NCBI GenBank assembly: GCA_026545765.1 | Contig: CM048839.1 | Span: 47,972,677 to 48,036,676 of the forward strand | Reading direction: 5' to 3' | Source of the DNA: Plantago major | Taxonomy: Eukaryota > Streptophyta > Magnoliopsida > Lamiales > Plantaginaceae | Length of the DNA stretch: 64,000 nt | Shown here: piece by piece, positions 23,105-35,800 of the stretch | Layout of the letters: every line of letters starts with the position of its first letter | Numbering within the stretch: the stretch's first letter is position 1 | Made by a program: the position numbers and the translations under genes | Notes under the pieces: generated by a model | What the model was told of the DNA's origin: nothing | The model's input: only the letters and a program-made list of their open reading frames with translations | Databases searched by the model: none

Positions 23105-23122
23105 TTGGCACCGTCTGTGGGA
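23105..23122 (+). other. primer-binding site of the Tat element
   Basis: TTGGCACCGTCTGTGGGA, two bases inside the 5' LTR. It closely matches the TGGCGCCGTCTGTGGG signature of Tat-lineage elements. Confidence 0.85.
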
Positions 23123-23153
23123 AACTTACAAAAAATCCCAACTCATCCGAACT

Positions 23154-25262
23154 ATGGCAAGAATAAGAAGAAACAGCCCGAACAACAGCTACAAGGATAG
23201 AAACTCCGGTTGCAAGGGCTCGTGGGCAACCTCCGACCAGAGGAAGGAATGCGCTTCGGACAAGAGGGCATGGAGGAAGGCATGCATCCAGAAGTGAGGA
23301 ACGCTACTTGAGTGAAGGGCACACCGCCAGCGCATCATCCGGAGAAAGAAGAGAGGATCAGACACAAGCTGCAAGGGTCGATCCTCAAGGATGGGGCAAC
23401 TTGGCTCCTACGGCAGGAGGCCAAGGTCTCTCAGTAGCTGGTCCGAGGGATGGGAACCAGGTTCACATGGTCCACCTCGAGGTCCGAATTTCACTCTCCC
23501 AAATGGCCAGATCATCTGACCCGGTGATTTTGGAATGGATGGAAACCAATTTGGTCTACTACTCACTACTATTCAAGGATGCTTCGGATCCAACAATGTC
23601 CAACCTCCTCAAGCTACTCCACCAACTTTGGTTCCGAGGCAAGCTGAGCCTGCGCAATCAAGAAATGAGCAACGCCCAATTCAGGAGAGAATTGGGAATC
23701 TGGAGCAACCTGAGGATCTCCGACATCTTCTCAATAGGAGAGCAGTTGCGTCACAAGGACAACGGGAAAGGAGTCCCGACAGGCAAGGAGCCAATGAAGC
23801 TGGACCTAATCGTCTGCCTGTTGCACAACCAAGAGTCCGAGACCATTTGGCTGAAAGTGTCCCAGCGATCAATCCGGGGAATCTTGCGCCAGGTACGATG
23901 GTTTATCCAAGAACCGGAAAGCAACTTACTCCAGAAGAAATCTATGTCCAATAGAAGGCTCTGGAGACTCAAATCGCCACTCTAAGTAAAATAGTGAAGG
24001 CACATGAGAAGATGAATGAACCGAATCCGAGTCTCCTCATAGAAGAGATACGAAGGGAAGTAAAAAAGCCAGACTCAAGCATGCTGATTTTAGAACATTA
24101 CTACGGACAAACTTGTCCATTGGGACATCTGACTCGATATGAAAGTAGAATGGATGCTAATGGTCACAATGACAAGATGAAGGATTTAACTTTCACGAAC
24201 ACTCTGTTCGGAGAGGCTATGGATTGGTGGGTTGCTTTGCCAAGCGGAAGCATGAAATCTTGGTCCGACATCAAGGTAGCTTTCGCCAAAGAGTTTGCAA
24301 AGTCCAAGAAAAAGAAGTGGTCTGTAGAACATCTTGCTGGCATAATTCAAGAAGAAGGAGAGGATCTAAGAAGATTCTTAGAGCGCTTCAATAAGGAAGT
24401 ATCAACTGTAGATCCACATAGTATAAAAGAGCGGGTCCGACACCTGTATGCCAACACTTTGAATTTCCAATTCAGGAAGAAGCTCTCCAAAAGAGAAATT
24501 CTGAATGAGAAGGCCCTGGAGGATCTCTTTGATAAGTTCTTATATGGAGAGGATTTTAGAAGGAATGTCCCAGTCCGGGCGAGTATCAAGAAGGGAAAAG
24601 AACAGATGAAGCCAGACACGTTCCAGAAACAAAAGAAGTCCGACTAAAGGAGAGAATACGACAACATAAGGGAATATCGAAAAGATAGAACCCCACCAGA
24701 AGGTATGGAGAATATACCAACCTCAACAGACCGAGATCCGACATCTTGGCCTGTATCGAGGAAAAGAAGTTGGATGTGCAATGGCCTAAGCCAATTCACA
24801 ACAACAGGAGAAACAGAGACTCTAAGAACTATTGCAAGTTCCACAAAAGCAGGGGTCATCCGACTGAGGAATGCATACAACACAAGACAGAGGTGGAACA
24901 TCTGGTGAGGAGCGGAAAGCTCAAGGAATATGTGCACAAGGATGAACCCTCCCGCCATGAGAGGACTGAGAGGGGAAGAGAACAAAAGGAACAGGAAACC
25001 CACATCATCTTCCCCCACCCCCAAAAGGTGGCCCGAGTCGATCCCATGATCAATACCATGGTTATGAGGAGGATCCGCAGATGGATAACAGGCCCTATAG
25101 TGGAGTTATCAATACAATTGCGGGAGGACCAGCTGGGGGAGATAGCAGGAATGCCAAGGAACGGACTGCTCAACATTTGCAGAACAATGATCGATCATAT
25201 GCTCCTTCTGTTCTCAGAGGTACGAATGCTATTACTTTTGATGAAAGTGAAATACCACCCCC
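23154..25262 (+). pseudogene. Tat element gag (degenerate)
   Basis: Probable start at the ATG at 23154, with a basic MARIRRN opening. The N-terminal half is in broken frames. The best frame from 23535 runs through a Gln/Pro-rich linker, an in-frame TAG at 23952-23954 and the gag domain (23994-24647), with DLTFTNTLFGEAMDWW, W-SDIKVAFAKEF and DLRRFLERFN motifs. Another TAA at 24645 and a frameshift before 24746 precede the nucleocapsid zinc knuckle CKFHKSRGHPTEEC (about 24832-24873) and the following LKEYV segment, both typical of Tat gag. The capsid/nucleocapsid would form virus-like particles and package element RNA. Multiple stops show it is inactive. Confidence 0.85.
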
Positions 25263-25846
25263 ATGTTCCGGAGGAGGAGATTTAGAAAATCCGGATGTTC
25301 CCCTAGTAATTTCTTAGATATTGCAACTTATAAAGTAACGAAAGTCCTAGTTGATACTAGAAGTTCATCCAACGTAATATATGTTCGGACTCTCACAAGA
25401 ATGAATATCAGAAACATTGAGTTGAAAAGAGTCGCGAGTTCTCTACGAGGGTTCGGAGGAAATGTCGTGCGCCCCAGAGGGAGTCTCCGCCTTCCAGTAT
25501 CCATGGGAAAGCATCCGAATCGGGTCACCAACTACATCTTATTCGTAGTAGTCGACGATCCTTTTAATTACAATGTGATCTTAGGGCGTCCGGGACTCAA
25601 TGTCTTCAGAGCTGTGTCATCTTTACACAATAGAGTTAAGTTTCCGACACCCAATGGGATCGGACAAGAAACTGGCAATGTCAGAGAAGCGTGGAAATGT
25701 TATATTCTCTCCGCCCACGGAGCTACAGCTCCAGTCCTAAGCACCAACCACCAACCGCATTCTGATGCGCTTGACTGTCCGACCCCAAAGGGAAGGTCCG
25801 ATGATAGAGAACAAAAGGGAGAAATTTCTCAAAGGCAGCAAGATTG
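25263..25846 (+). pseudogene. Tat element aspartic protease (degenerate)
   Basis: Retropepsin-type domain: KVLVDTRSSSNVIY, then a GFGGNVVRPRGSLRLPV flap-like region and YNVILGRPGLN, matching the order of plant gypsy proteases. The active-site Asp-Thr-Gly is Asp-Thr-Arg (codons 25353-25361; GGA to AGA), which should abolish activity. The end of the domain runs into RFPT/CY-type linker text before the RT. The change is a G-to-A transition, in line with the decay pattern elsewhere in the element. Confidence 0.85.
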
Positions 25847-25919
25847 AGGCTCATGAAGCATTGAAAGAGGTCGTTCTCATAGAAGGGGATGGGAGTAAAA
25901 AGCAAGGATTAGAACGGAG

Positions 25920-27321
25920 ATGAACTCTGAAGTAGAGATAAAACTGATAGCTTTTCTCAAAGCCAATGTCGATGTTTTTGCATGGAGCACGGATGACCTA
26001 ATAGGGATTGACCCTAGGATCGCAGTTCACCATATGAACATGGATCCGATGGTTAAGTACATAAGGCAAAAGTGGAAGGATTTCAGACCCATAGAGGATG
26101 CCATCATATCCGCAGAAGTCGACAGACTAATGAAAGTAGGCCACATTGAGGAAGTCTGATACTTCGATTGGGTCTGCAATGTGGTCCTCGTTGAGAAAGC
26201 TCCGGGCAAATGGAGAATGTGCAATGATTTTACAAGGCTGAACAAGTTATGTCCGAAGGATCCTTATCCTCTGCCACATATTGACCAGCTCGTAGACTCT
26301 ACAACGGGTTTTGCACTCCTAAGTTTTATGGATGCTTATCAAGGGTTTTATCAGACGTGGATGGCTCAAGAAGACATAAAGAAAACGGCTTTCTTTGTAG
26401 CAGGGGGAGTGTATTGTTTCAAAGTCATGCCCTTCGGTCTTAAGAATGCTAGTGCCACTTACCAACGGCTGGTAAACAAGATGTTTAAAGAAGAAATAGG
26501 CAAGAGCATGGAAGTATATGTGGATGATATGCTGGTTAAAAGCAAGATCGAGGATCAACACATAGAGCATCTTAACAAGTACTTCTCCATCCTTAGAAAG
26601 TACGGAATGAAGTTGAACCCAGAAAAATGCACGTTTCGGGTCAAGGGTGGTAAATTCCTCGGATACATGGTTACAGAGAGAGGCATCAATGCCAATCCGG
26701 AGAAAATCAAGGCAATCTTGGATTTGCCACAACCAAAGACAAGCAACGAAGTTCAGCAACTTCTCAGAAGATTGATGTCTTTGAGCCGTTTCATCTCGAG
26801 GTCTGCAGAGAAGAACCTACCTTTCTTTAAGGTCCTAAGGAAGGGAGACAAATTTGAATGGACTAAGGAATGTGAAGAGGCTTTTGAAAATTTGAAGAGC
26901 TATCTACTGTCCCCTCCTCTACTATCAAAACCAATCGAAGGGGAGTCTTTATACTTGTATTTGGCGGTCACGGACGAGGCCATGAGCTCGGTCTTGGTCC
27001 AAATCCAAGGCAATGATCATCTGCCTATTTACTACTAGAGTATTGGCAGGGGTGGAAATGAGATATCTAAAGATCGAGAAACTAGCATATGCCTTGGTCC
27101 ACACCGCAAGGCGATTGAAGCCATACTTTAACTCTCACAAGGTAGTGGTCCTTACCATGGAACCACTAAAGCAAGTCTCGGGAAAGCCGGAACAGTCATG
27201 GCGCTTATCCAAATGGGCAATTGAATTAAGCGAGCACGACATAAGCTTTCAAGCTCCGTCAGCCAAGAAAGCTCAAGTCCTAGCCGATTTCCTCGCTGAT
27301 TATCCAGCAAAAGAGCTTTGA
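25920..27321 (+). pseudogene. Tat element reverse transcriptase and RNase H (degenerate)
   Basis: RT with WRMCNDFTRLNKLCPKD, LSFMDAYQGF, KVMPFGLKNASATYQRLVN and the catalytic YVDD at 26517-26528, then FLGYMV and the connection domain. A TGA at 26157-26159 replaces the usual Arg after the EEV segment. A frameshift near 27030 separates RT from the first RNase H domain, which ends with AQVLADFLADYP and a TGA at 27319. Motif order and sequence are those of Ty3/gypsy Tat elements. The enzyme would copy element RNA primed at the site at 23105. Broken in at least three places. Confidence 0.9.
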
Positions 27322-27354
27322 GAAAGTGAAACAAAGGATAAAGAGCCCGATTGT

Positions 27355-28074
27355 ATGACAATGATGATCACTCAAGTGGAAGAGCCACAGATTGCAACAA
27401 AGGATGCGTCTACAGGCCAAAATATAGAAATTGGTCCAGGTCTCCTTGATAACGTCCGGAACCCATTCCCACAAGAAGAAACATACTCTGACTCAATACG
27501 AGTACAACACATGTTTTTGATCGATGTGCCATCCGCACCAATGGTGGAAAAAGAAGTGGAAGTTCCTAAGGAGGCGGAACCAGAAAAGGAGAAACTCGCC
27601 AATATATCTCCGACCCTTGTTCCGCATGTTGTTGTATGGACATTACAAGTAGATGGATCTTCACCAGGAAGGTTGGGTGGAATAGGTATCTACCTAAAGA
27701 GTCCTCAAGGAGCCGAGCTCGATTATGCTGTTACTTTGGATTTCAAAGTAACCAATAATGAAGCAGAATATGAAGCTCTCCTTATCGGATTGAAGATGGC
27801 GAAGTCTCTGATGATGAAAAAGATCAAAGCCTATACGGACTCTCAGTTAGTTGAAGCGCAATTCTCAAGGGCCTTCTCCACCAAAGGACCATCCACGATC
27901 AAGTACTTTTCTTTGTTAAAAAAGGAGGTGGAAAGCTTTGAGGAATTCTCCTTGGAAAGGTTTTCTAGAGAATGGAACGGGAGAGTGGATACATTAGCCA
28001 AATATGCCTCTGCATCCGGATCCTTAGACACCAGGGGGATCATTCTTTTGACGTTCGGACCTCATCCGTCATGA
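27355..28074 (+). pseudogene. Tat element second (archaeal-type) RNase H
   Basis: After an acidic linker comes a domain starting LQVDGSS, with NNEAEYEALLIGLKMAK and YTDSQLVEAQF, i.e. the Asp, Glu and Asp positions of an archaeal-type RNase HI. A second RNase H between the RT module and integrase is the hallmark of the Tat lineage and supports the family call. The frame is open from 27355 to 28074 but is separated from the RT module by a stop and from integrase by a frameshift near 28060-28090. Confidence 0.88.
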
Positions 28075-28090
28075 GTCCGACGAAAGCATA

Positions 28091-29347
28091 ATGGTTCTCA
28101 CGACCGAATCCAACTGGATGTCGGATATCTTCAGTTATCTCAAGGAAGGAACCCTTCCCTCGGATCCCAAAGCAGCAAGAAGGATAAAATCAAGAGCCAA
28201 CAGTTACTTTATCCTAGGGGATGACCTCTATAAGCGATCTTTCGATGGCACGCACTTAAGATGCCTAAATCCACAAGAGGCCAGAACAATCTTAGAGGAA
28301 ATGCATTCAGGCAATTGTGGGAGTTATTCCGAAGGAAGGAAAATGGCACAAAAGATTATCTGACAAGGATATTACTGGCCAACATTGGATAAAGATGCGG
28401 CGGATTTGTCTAGAGGTTGCAGTGATTGATAGTATTACGCCAACATCCTGCATCGTCCGACCAATCCAATGATCCCCGCAGTTATAGCTTGCCCATTTGA
28501 TCAGTGGAGAATCGACATTGTTGGTCCTTTCCCTAGGGGAACACACCAAAAGAAATTCCTCATAGTGGCGGTGGAATTTTTTACCAAGTGGGTAGAAGCT
28601 GAGGCTGTGGCTGTGGCCACAATTACTGAAAGTAGGGTCCAAACCTTTATCTGGAGAAATATCATTTGCAGATTCGGATCACCCAAAATCATAGTATCTG
28701 ATAATGGAGCTCAGTTCTCCAGACACAAGTTGAAAGAATGGTGCGACTCCATGAAAATCGAGCAGCGATTTACTTATGTCGGATATCTACAAGCCAATGG
28801 CCAAGTAGAATCCACCAACAAAACCTTTGTTAAAATCTTGGAAAAGAGGCTCCGAGCTTCTCAAGGAAGCTGGGCGGACGATCTCGATGGGGTTCTCTGG
28901 GCACATTGGACAACTGCTCAAGCTGCCACTAGAGAAACTCCATTCGCACTAGTCTACGGAACAGAAGCAGTCATTCCGGCTGAAGTAGAGGTTGAAACCC
29001 TTCGGATCCAGGGTTACCAACATGCTGATAATCACGTGGCCCGAATCTATGATTTCGACATGCTAGAAGACAAGCGAAGTGCGGCCCTTGCTAGTATCCA
29101 TCGATACCAAGCAACAGTGGCATGGGCTTACAACAAGAACATCAAAAACAAAGATCTTCAAGTTGGAGACCTGTTCCTTAGGAGAGATGATATCCTAGGA
29201 CTTGTTGGAAAGCTAAAACCCAAATGGGAAGGTCCATACAAGATTGTTGGTGCAAGAGTTAATGGAAGTTAGGACCTTGAAGATGATCAAGGCAGGGCAT
29301 TGAAGAGGACTTGGAATGCCATGAACCTCCAAAAGTATTATGCTTAG
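28091..29347 (+). pseudogene. Tat element integrase (degenerate)
   Basis: Zinc-binding region with HSGNCGSYSEG (second His now Tyr) and a damaged CSDC-type end (TGA TAG where Cys-Gln would be, about 28431-28436). There is a TGA at 28361 before QGYYWPT. The catalytic core is preserved: D in WRIDIVGP, D in VSDNGAQF, E in ANGQVESTNK. The C-terminal part has LKPKWEGPYKI, a TAG at 29270 and the closing WNAMNL-KYY motif before the terminal TAG at 29345. Integrase would insert the cDNA and make the 5-bp duplications. Inactive because of stops and lost zinc ligands. Confidence 0.9.
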
Positions 29348-31238
29348 TATTTAAGATATAAGTAACTCCGACAGTTGTCTTTTTCTTAATCCAGCCTTGA
29401 AGCCCACAATTGTAATTGAATTTATGGCAAATCAATGCAACTTCTTCCTTTTTATTAAAACAATCGTTCCGATTACAATACAAGTACAACTTACATCCGA
29501 AGTACTTCTTGCTTAAAAACGATATGCATCCTAGCTACGATACAAGGCTACAACTACATACAGCCAACACTTCGATCCATTGATTTTCCAGCTAATCTCT
29601 TGGCTTTACAATTACGCCTAGGTCCGGAGAAGAAACATTGTTCCAACCTGCAACACAAGAAATCAACAATTAGGCAACGATCACAAGAATGGCAGTTCAT
29701 CCGATCATTTAACATAAGCTCCTTGAAGACGAGCAATAAAGCTTCTCGGACCGTCAATCCCCATCACCTGTCACCATTCACAAGTCTTTACGTGACTCAA
29801 GTCAATGGCGACACGTGATAGGGACGGAAGAGCCAAGAATAAAGCAAGCCATCCGAAGCATCGCTGGTAATTAACCAAGAAAAGAAAAAGGCCTCGGAAC
29901 CACGATCCCAGCCACCTGTGCCAATTTAAGCAAGGGACACTCTCATAAATGGGCACACGTGGCCGGGACAGAGGCACCGAAAGACGATTGATTTTCGACC
30001 ACATGAGTACGAATCATTCAGGGCCACACCAGAGAAAAGCGGATCGGTTACACCTAATCCGTCTACCCAAAAGGCGACCCGAGAGGTAAGTAACATAACT
30101 CAAAGCTTTTACGCTTAGAATGTTCCCCAGCCCTCGTATCACCTTTGAGCAGACAAAGTAAATCTCCAAGTACGACATCTCGGACAACATTTTATTCCTG
30201 GTAAATTTGCTTGAAAGCATGAGTGACGGAAACCAAATGCGAGATAAGGATTTGAACGAGACAAAATCCAATCACATCGCATTTGGGTAACCGACACCCT
30301 TGCTCCGAAGCAACATGAAGAAGGTACGACACCTTTTTATCGGACACACTCCTATAATGTCTATCCAAAAGGCCATCCGGCACCCCAGAAGCACGCTCGA
30401 AAACCCAGAAGGGCCAAAGCTCCTAAGATCCTGGATCACCTTCGGACATACGTTATAAGTCACTGAAGGACCTCAGACGATCATGCTAAGAAAATTTGGA
30501 TTTTAGCCAAAAGAGGAAGAAGGATAGTGACGTTGGTGAGTGTACGCCTATTTATAGATAAATCAGGCTAATTACGAATCGACACGTGGCGAATATCAAC
30601 GGTTACAGTGGACCTGGGCCGTAATTGGGCCCAGAAACCCATCTCGCCAAGCAATAAAGGCCCACCAACGCCAACGCCCTGAAAAATCATCCAATTCGGA
30701 TGTAACTACAAAAAACCCTTTCCCTCGGCGAATCAAAGGTACGAGGTAACATTTTGGAAACCTACTTCGGATCTAAGGGTCTTTCAGAAACAAGCAGAAA
30801 CTTTCAAGGGAACAAGGATTACTTTTTGTTGAGTTGGATAGTTTGAATGGTCCGCCACTGTCAACTTCCGCAAACAAGACTTGGAGAATCTGATCTACAT
30901 ATCCGAATGAAATGCTTGAGTTTTATGTCTAAACAACATAACGATATAATAGTCCAACACTATTGACCTATATCGTAAACGATCAGAGCCTACGTCAGAT
31001 ACAAATTATCAACGGATTGCCTCTATAGCGACACGTTTTTGTTTTTCAGAAAAGAAAGACAACAGGTTATGCATCAACAAAATAGAACAATCTGGATGTT
31101 AACACATGAATGATTGAAAGAAAGCTACGATAAAATGCGAACCATTGGAAGGAAATAGTTAAGTTACATCATGTCATCTGTTCAAACATCCCTGCGGATT
31201 ACAAAAAAATTTATCATCCTACATCCCTTCAGATGGTC
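29348..31238. other. Tat element spacer after pol, with antisense promoter-like sites
   Basis: No coding frame is convincing on either strand. It has a minus-strand TATA box (CTATAAATAGG, 30547-30557) and a CACGTG G-box 26 bases upstream of it (30583-30588). The spacer is cut at TGGTC (31234-31238) by the copia element and resumes at 38972. Confidence 0.6.
30547..30588 (-). promoter_or_regulatory. antisense TATA box with G-box in the Tat spacer
   Basis: Minus strand: a CACGTG core (30588-30583) followed downstream by CTATAAATAGG (30557-30547). A similar TATA with nearby AGGCTAATT text occurs at 61584-61595, in front of the antisense ORF. What this left copy would transcribe is unclear. Confidence 0.4.
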
Positions 31239-32067
31239 TGAAAGTGCAGACTTTGGCTAAGTATTGGTGCAATACTAACTTGGCTTAGTATTGTCACAAT
31301 ACTAGTTGTCTGTACACTAAACTTTCTATTTATGGATTTTGCATTACTTCATTTTAATATATTTCCACGTTTTTAGTTTAGTCTTAGCATGTTTAACAGG
31401 TTCATATGTCTTATGGAGAAGAACTCTTGGAGTTTGAATACTAGAAGACATTGAAGAAGGAAAGGAATAAGAATCCTAATCGAATAAGGTTTCTACTTAT
31501 CGAAGATGGATTCTACTTGTATTCCTACAAGGATTCTCAATGCATGGAAGACTGAGAAGAACAAGGAGAAGAACATGGTGATTCGACCTAATCAAGACTT
31601 TTAATCAAGATAGAACTATTGTACTAGTTTGACTAATATTCACAACTATATATACTAGTCGATAGGTTCTTAGATTCGTAACAAGCTTTTACGCATAAGA
31701 TAGATATTCTCTAGTAGCTTGTTTTGCATCTCTTTTACAAAGCTTTTAGTTAGTCATCTCTCTCGTTGTTTGTGAGAGATCTAGCATCGAATTGGTGGCC
31801 CGATTCAAAGTGCTTAGTGTTTGATATTCTAGATCATAGGAATATTGTCTAGATATCTTTTTGTAAATCCGTTATTCTTTATAGTGGATATTTCGCCTGT
31901 GGCTCGGCAGATTATTTATAATCTGCTAGAAATTATTTGTGTCTTGTGTTCTTTACATTCCGCTGTTTAGATTCTAAGATAGTTTTCAAATATTGGTTTT
32001 GAGTATTGCTACAATACGTGTTTACAATATCTATATTTGGTACTAAGTCCCGATCCATATAATTTCA
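31239..32067 (+). repeat. 5' LTR of the 7.7-kb copia element
   Basis: 829 bp, TG...CA, nearly identical to 38138-38966. Includes CAACTATATATACTAGTC near 31640, a likely TATA region, and GTGTCTTGTGTTCTTTACATT near 31940. Confidence 0.92.
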
Positions 32068-32069
32068 AT

Positions 32070-32082
32070 TGGCATCAGAGCC
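32070..32082 (+). other. primer-binding site of the 7.7-kb copia element
   Basis: TGGCATCAGAGCC, two bases from the LTR end. It matches the initiator-Met tRNA primer site TGGTATCAGAGC of copia elements with one change. Confidence 0.85.
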
Positions 32083-32123
32083 AGGCATCTAATCAATAGG
32101 TGTTTAGATTTGGTACCATTAGG

Positions 32124-34267
32124 ATGGATTCAGTTAATCAAAATATCAACAGGTTGTCTATTCTGGATGGATCCAACTATCAAATATGGTCAATCCGCAT
32201 CCGGTCTCATCTCAAGGCCATTGATGTCAAGGTGTGGAAGACTGTGCTTGAAGGATACAAGGTCTCTATGCTACCTCCTGATCAAGATAAAGACTGTGTG
32301 CCCAAACCTGAAGAAGACTACACTCCAAAAGAGGTAATTGATACTAACAATAACGAAAAGGCTTTGAACGTTATTTTTAGTTATGTCAATCTGCATATCT
32401 TTAAGCTTATTCAAACATTCTCAACTGCTAAGCAAGCCTGGGAGATTCTCCAAAGGCATTGTGAAGGTACTTAGCAAATTTGAGAGAAACTAAGCTTCAG
32501 ATGGTGCTTAGCAAATTTGAAAACCTTAGAATGGAAGATGATGAAACAATATCTTCTTACTTTGAGAAATTGCTGGATATTTCTAATGAAAGCTCAATTT
32601 TAGGTGATCCTTTGTCAAACAAAACCTTGGTTTATAAATCAATTAGGAGTTTGTCCAAATGCTTTGAAACCAAGAAGATTGCTATTGAAACTTCTCTTAA
32701 TTTGGAAATTATGGATTTACAGACCTTAATGAATATTCTGAAAAACTATGAGTTAAACATGGAAAATCCTCCTGGTAACTCTAGAGAAAAAGGTCTTATG
32801 CTTCAATCTAAATCTTCTGAGTCATTTGACGAAGAAGATGAAATTGATTTTCATGCTTTCTTTAATTCTATGGCTAAACGTTTTCAAAAGAACAATCTCA
32901 GGAATAAGTTTAAACCTGGAACCAGCAATATGATCTCTCCTAGTAAGAAATTTCCTTCTAAGAAACTTGCTAAGTATTCGTACCAAAAACCATCTGATGA
33001 GGATACTCATAGTCTTATGAAGATACAATGTCATGCATGTGAAGGTTTTGGACATTATGCCTATGAGTGTGCTAATTATACTCTTCGTAAGAAGGGTAAT
33101 TCCTATTGGATTTGCCTTAGTGATAGTGAGAAAGGTACAGACGATGAATAGATACTCCTTGGTGAGGATATACACACAGCTGCCCTACATTCACGAGTTA
33201 ATTTGTCTGAATATCCATCTGATGATGAATATTGTGACAATACAGGATGTATATTACCTAAACAAGGGATATTGTTAGAATATCAGGAGTATTATCAGAA
33301 TACTATCACTAATCATTTTATGCAGGATCTATTCTTTATGGATGAGATGGAATGTCTTGACAATATTAGTAATGAGATTACTGATCAGATAGATATAGAT
33401 ATCACTTGTTGTATGCATGGATCTGTTGATCTTGAAACAGATTATCCATTTGAAGGCGAATTGAGTCACGAAGAATTTGCTGAAGAACTAAAGATCATAT
33501 ACAATGATGTCTTGCAAGAACTGAGGTAAACGATGAAATCTGAGAAGGCACTGATCAAGGAGAATGGAGAACTAAAGGAGATCATTGCAAAACTTAAAGT
33601 AAGTCTCACCAAGAAGGATTTAGAGCTTGAAAATGTATCATCCAAACTGAAACTTCATGAGCTTACTCTTGTCAAACTTAATATTGGTACATCTAAACTT
33701 GATGAGATGCTAGGTTTAGGTAATGAAGGTACAACTGGCTTGGGTTTTCAAACTTTTATAGATGGTTTAGTACCTCAATCCAAAAAGTCTTTGGCTCCTA
33801 TTTTTGTGAAAGAAGTAAATGACCCTGAATTAAATAAGAAAAAGACTTTTATTTGTCAATTATGTTTAAAAGCTGGTCATAAAAAACATTTTTGTTTCAA
33901 GTTTCTAAAAAATCAGGACATTTCAACTAATATTGATAATGATAGTGTGGACATATCTAATGTTGCTACAACACTATATGAAAACATTGGATCTACTCGT
34001 ACTCTTGTCCAGAGTAATGAAAAGAAGGTTTTAAGTGCGCAATGTAAGCCTCCAAGAAGAAAGAAGAAGAACTCCTTGAATAAACAAAAACCAAGTGTTT
34101 CTTGCAGTATTGTGCCAATATCAGGTAAAAACTCTGAAAAATCTCTCAAAACTGATATTGTCACAACACTTGGAACGAACTTGAGAAAAGCTGGTACTAA
34201 ACACAAAACTAAAAGAGTTTGGACACCTATGTCTAGTGAGGTATGTCATGGTTTTCTCTACTATTAA
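32124..34267 (+). pseudogene. copia gag of the 7.7-kb element (SIRE type, broken)
   Basis: Start MDSVNQN at 32124; the N-terminus has the copia gag features SNYQIWSIRIRSHLK and F-TAKQAWEIL. A stop at 32472 is followed by 32480-33151, with LRMEDDETISSYFEKLLDI and a zinc knuckle CHACEGFGHYAYEC. After stops at 33149 and 33527 the frame resumes (33533-34267) with a coiled-coil stretch and a second CCHC-like box CQLCLKAGHKKHFC. Two zinc boxes and this length are usual for SIRE-type gag. It would form the particle; the three interruptions disable it. Confidence 0.85.
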
Positions 34268-34269
34268 AA

Positions 34270-35000
34270 CTGACTCTATAGGAACTTGGCTCTTTGATAG
34301 TGGGTGTTCTCGTCATATGACTGGATCTCCAACCCATCTCAAAGATGTTATTGCACTAACCAAAGGTACAGTTACTTATGGCAGTGGAGAGAGAAGCAGA
34401 ATCATTGGAAAGGAAACTTTAGCTGTCAAAGGACTTCCTTCACTGGAAGGTGTTCTCTTGGTAGAGGGACTCAAGGCTAACCTCATCAGCATAAGTCAGC
34501 TCTGTGATGATAACATGAGAGTAAGTTTTGACAAGGTATCATGTGAAGTTCTTGATAGTACAAACACTTGTATTATGACAGGTGTTAGATTTAGAGAAGA
34601 TTGTTACCAGTTACATGACCAGGTTGCTTTCCACATGAATGTAAATGAGTCAGCCATCTGGTACGAAGATGTCGATCACATGATATACACTCTATCTAAC
34701 TGTCAGGATGTTGCTCTCATATCTGCAGTTAGTACATCGAATCTTGGTATAGGGTATACTTTCAATACCTATACTAATTGGGTATTTTTCAATGTTACTC
34801 ATTGGACATATACCTTAGACTATAGACAATTGACTAGTGATGTATGCTTATATTTAAGTAATAATCTAGTGTCATGTTATAGACCAATACAGATGTGTGT
34901 TTCTCTTGTCACAACTGATTTTATGTGCACCACAAGTGAGTGGTATTATGATCTGACTAACAATTCTCATCTCAGGAATGTGCCAATACAAGTGCCATAA
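34270..35000 (+). pseudogene. copia protease of the 7.7-kb element, followed by non-homologous tail
   Basis: TWLFDSGCSRHMTG carries the DSG active site of copia proteases, then TYGSGERSRIIGKETLAVKGLPSLEGVLLVEGLKANLISISQLCD as in the family (shown only for the visible order). After about 34610 the translation no longer resembles the GAG-pre-integrase or integrase and ends at 35000. The change point marks the left edge of a large internal deletion or replacement. Confidence 0.8.
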
Positions 35001-35008
35001 ACTCTTTT

Positions 35009-35203
35009 ATGTATTCAGTCCAACATTCTAGTGTTATGCATATATACATTTGGCATCACTTCTTAAAAGAGTTAGCTGACTCAGGTGATCTAGATATAGA
35101 GCAAATTGATTATGTGCATCAACCTGCAAACATGAATACTGACTCAGTTAATTCTGAGAGACTCTCTAACTTTGGAAAGTTTCTCCGTATGTGCATTGTC
35201 TAA
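35009..35203 (+). pseudogene. C-terminal remnant of copia RNase H
   Basis: Sixty-four residues with IYIWHHFLKELADSGDLDIE, a YVHQPANMNTD segment and SERLSNFGKFLRMCIV. It aligns in order with the HIDIRHHFIRELV, EEQLADIFTK and LR-LGIC ending of SIRE-type RNase H. It is the only visible trace of the RT/RNase H module in this element. Confidence 0.65.
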
Positions 35204-35454
35204 ATAAATCAGAAACAGGTGTTGGCATAATACCACTGGTAAACACTGAAGATTGCATGTGGTATATAGGTCTGTATTAGGTTGTTAACTGGTTCTTATC
35301 TTCTGTTTCTTCTCTCTTTCTTTAATTATTAACTGTATGTTGTGAGTTTATTAATCATGTCAGGGGGCTCTCTCTACAAAATGCTTTATGGAAGTAATAA
35401 AAACTCTTCTTGTTAGACCAAGTGCTTTTTCTTTGTTGGCTTCTTTAACTAGCG

Positions 35455-35800
35455 TTAATCTGGGGTGTGTGGAGTCTAGGCTGCCTTCATTCAGTATTGT
35501 TCACTTTGTTTTCTATGTGGTAGACATTTTATGACAAAAATAGCTCTTGTTAAATTTGGGATGTTTGGAGTTCCGGCTGCCTTCATCCATTGATAGCACT
35601 AGTTTGAGGTTGTTTTTGCTTATGTCTAATAGCAATGGGTACCTTCGTAACTGGGATGACTGGAGTTCAGGCTGCCTACATCTAGATTCTTTGTACTTAC
35701 CTATGTTGCCACAATATGTTCTGTTATGCAGTTGGGGTGTTTGGAACTTTGGTTGCCTGCATTCAATTTGCATTCAGTTCTACTTTAAGCATGTGTGTTG
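35455..35800 (+). repeat. degenerate tandem repeats around GGCTGCCTNCATYC
   Basis: Four units start near 35459, 35558, 35652 and 35733. Each reads roughly TGGGGTGNNTGGAGTNCNGG then CTGCCTNCATTC, followed by AT-rich spacer of 50-65 bp. They lie between the RNase H remnant and the downstream ORF. Confidence 0.6.
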
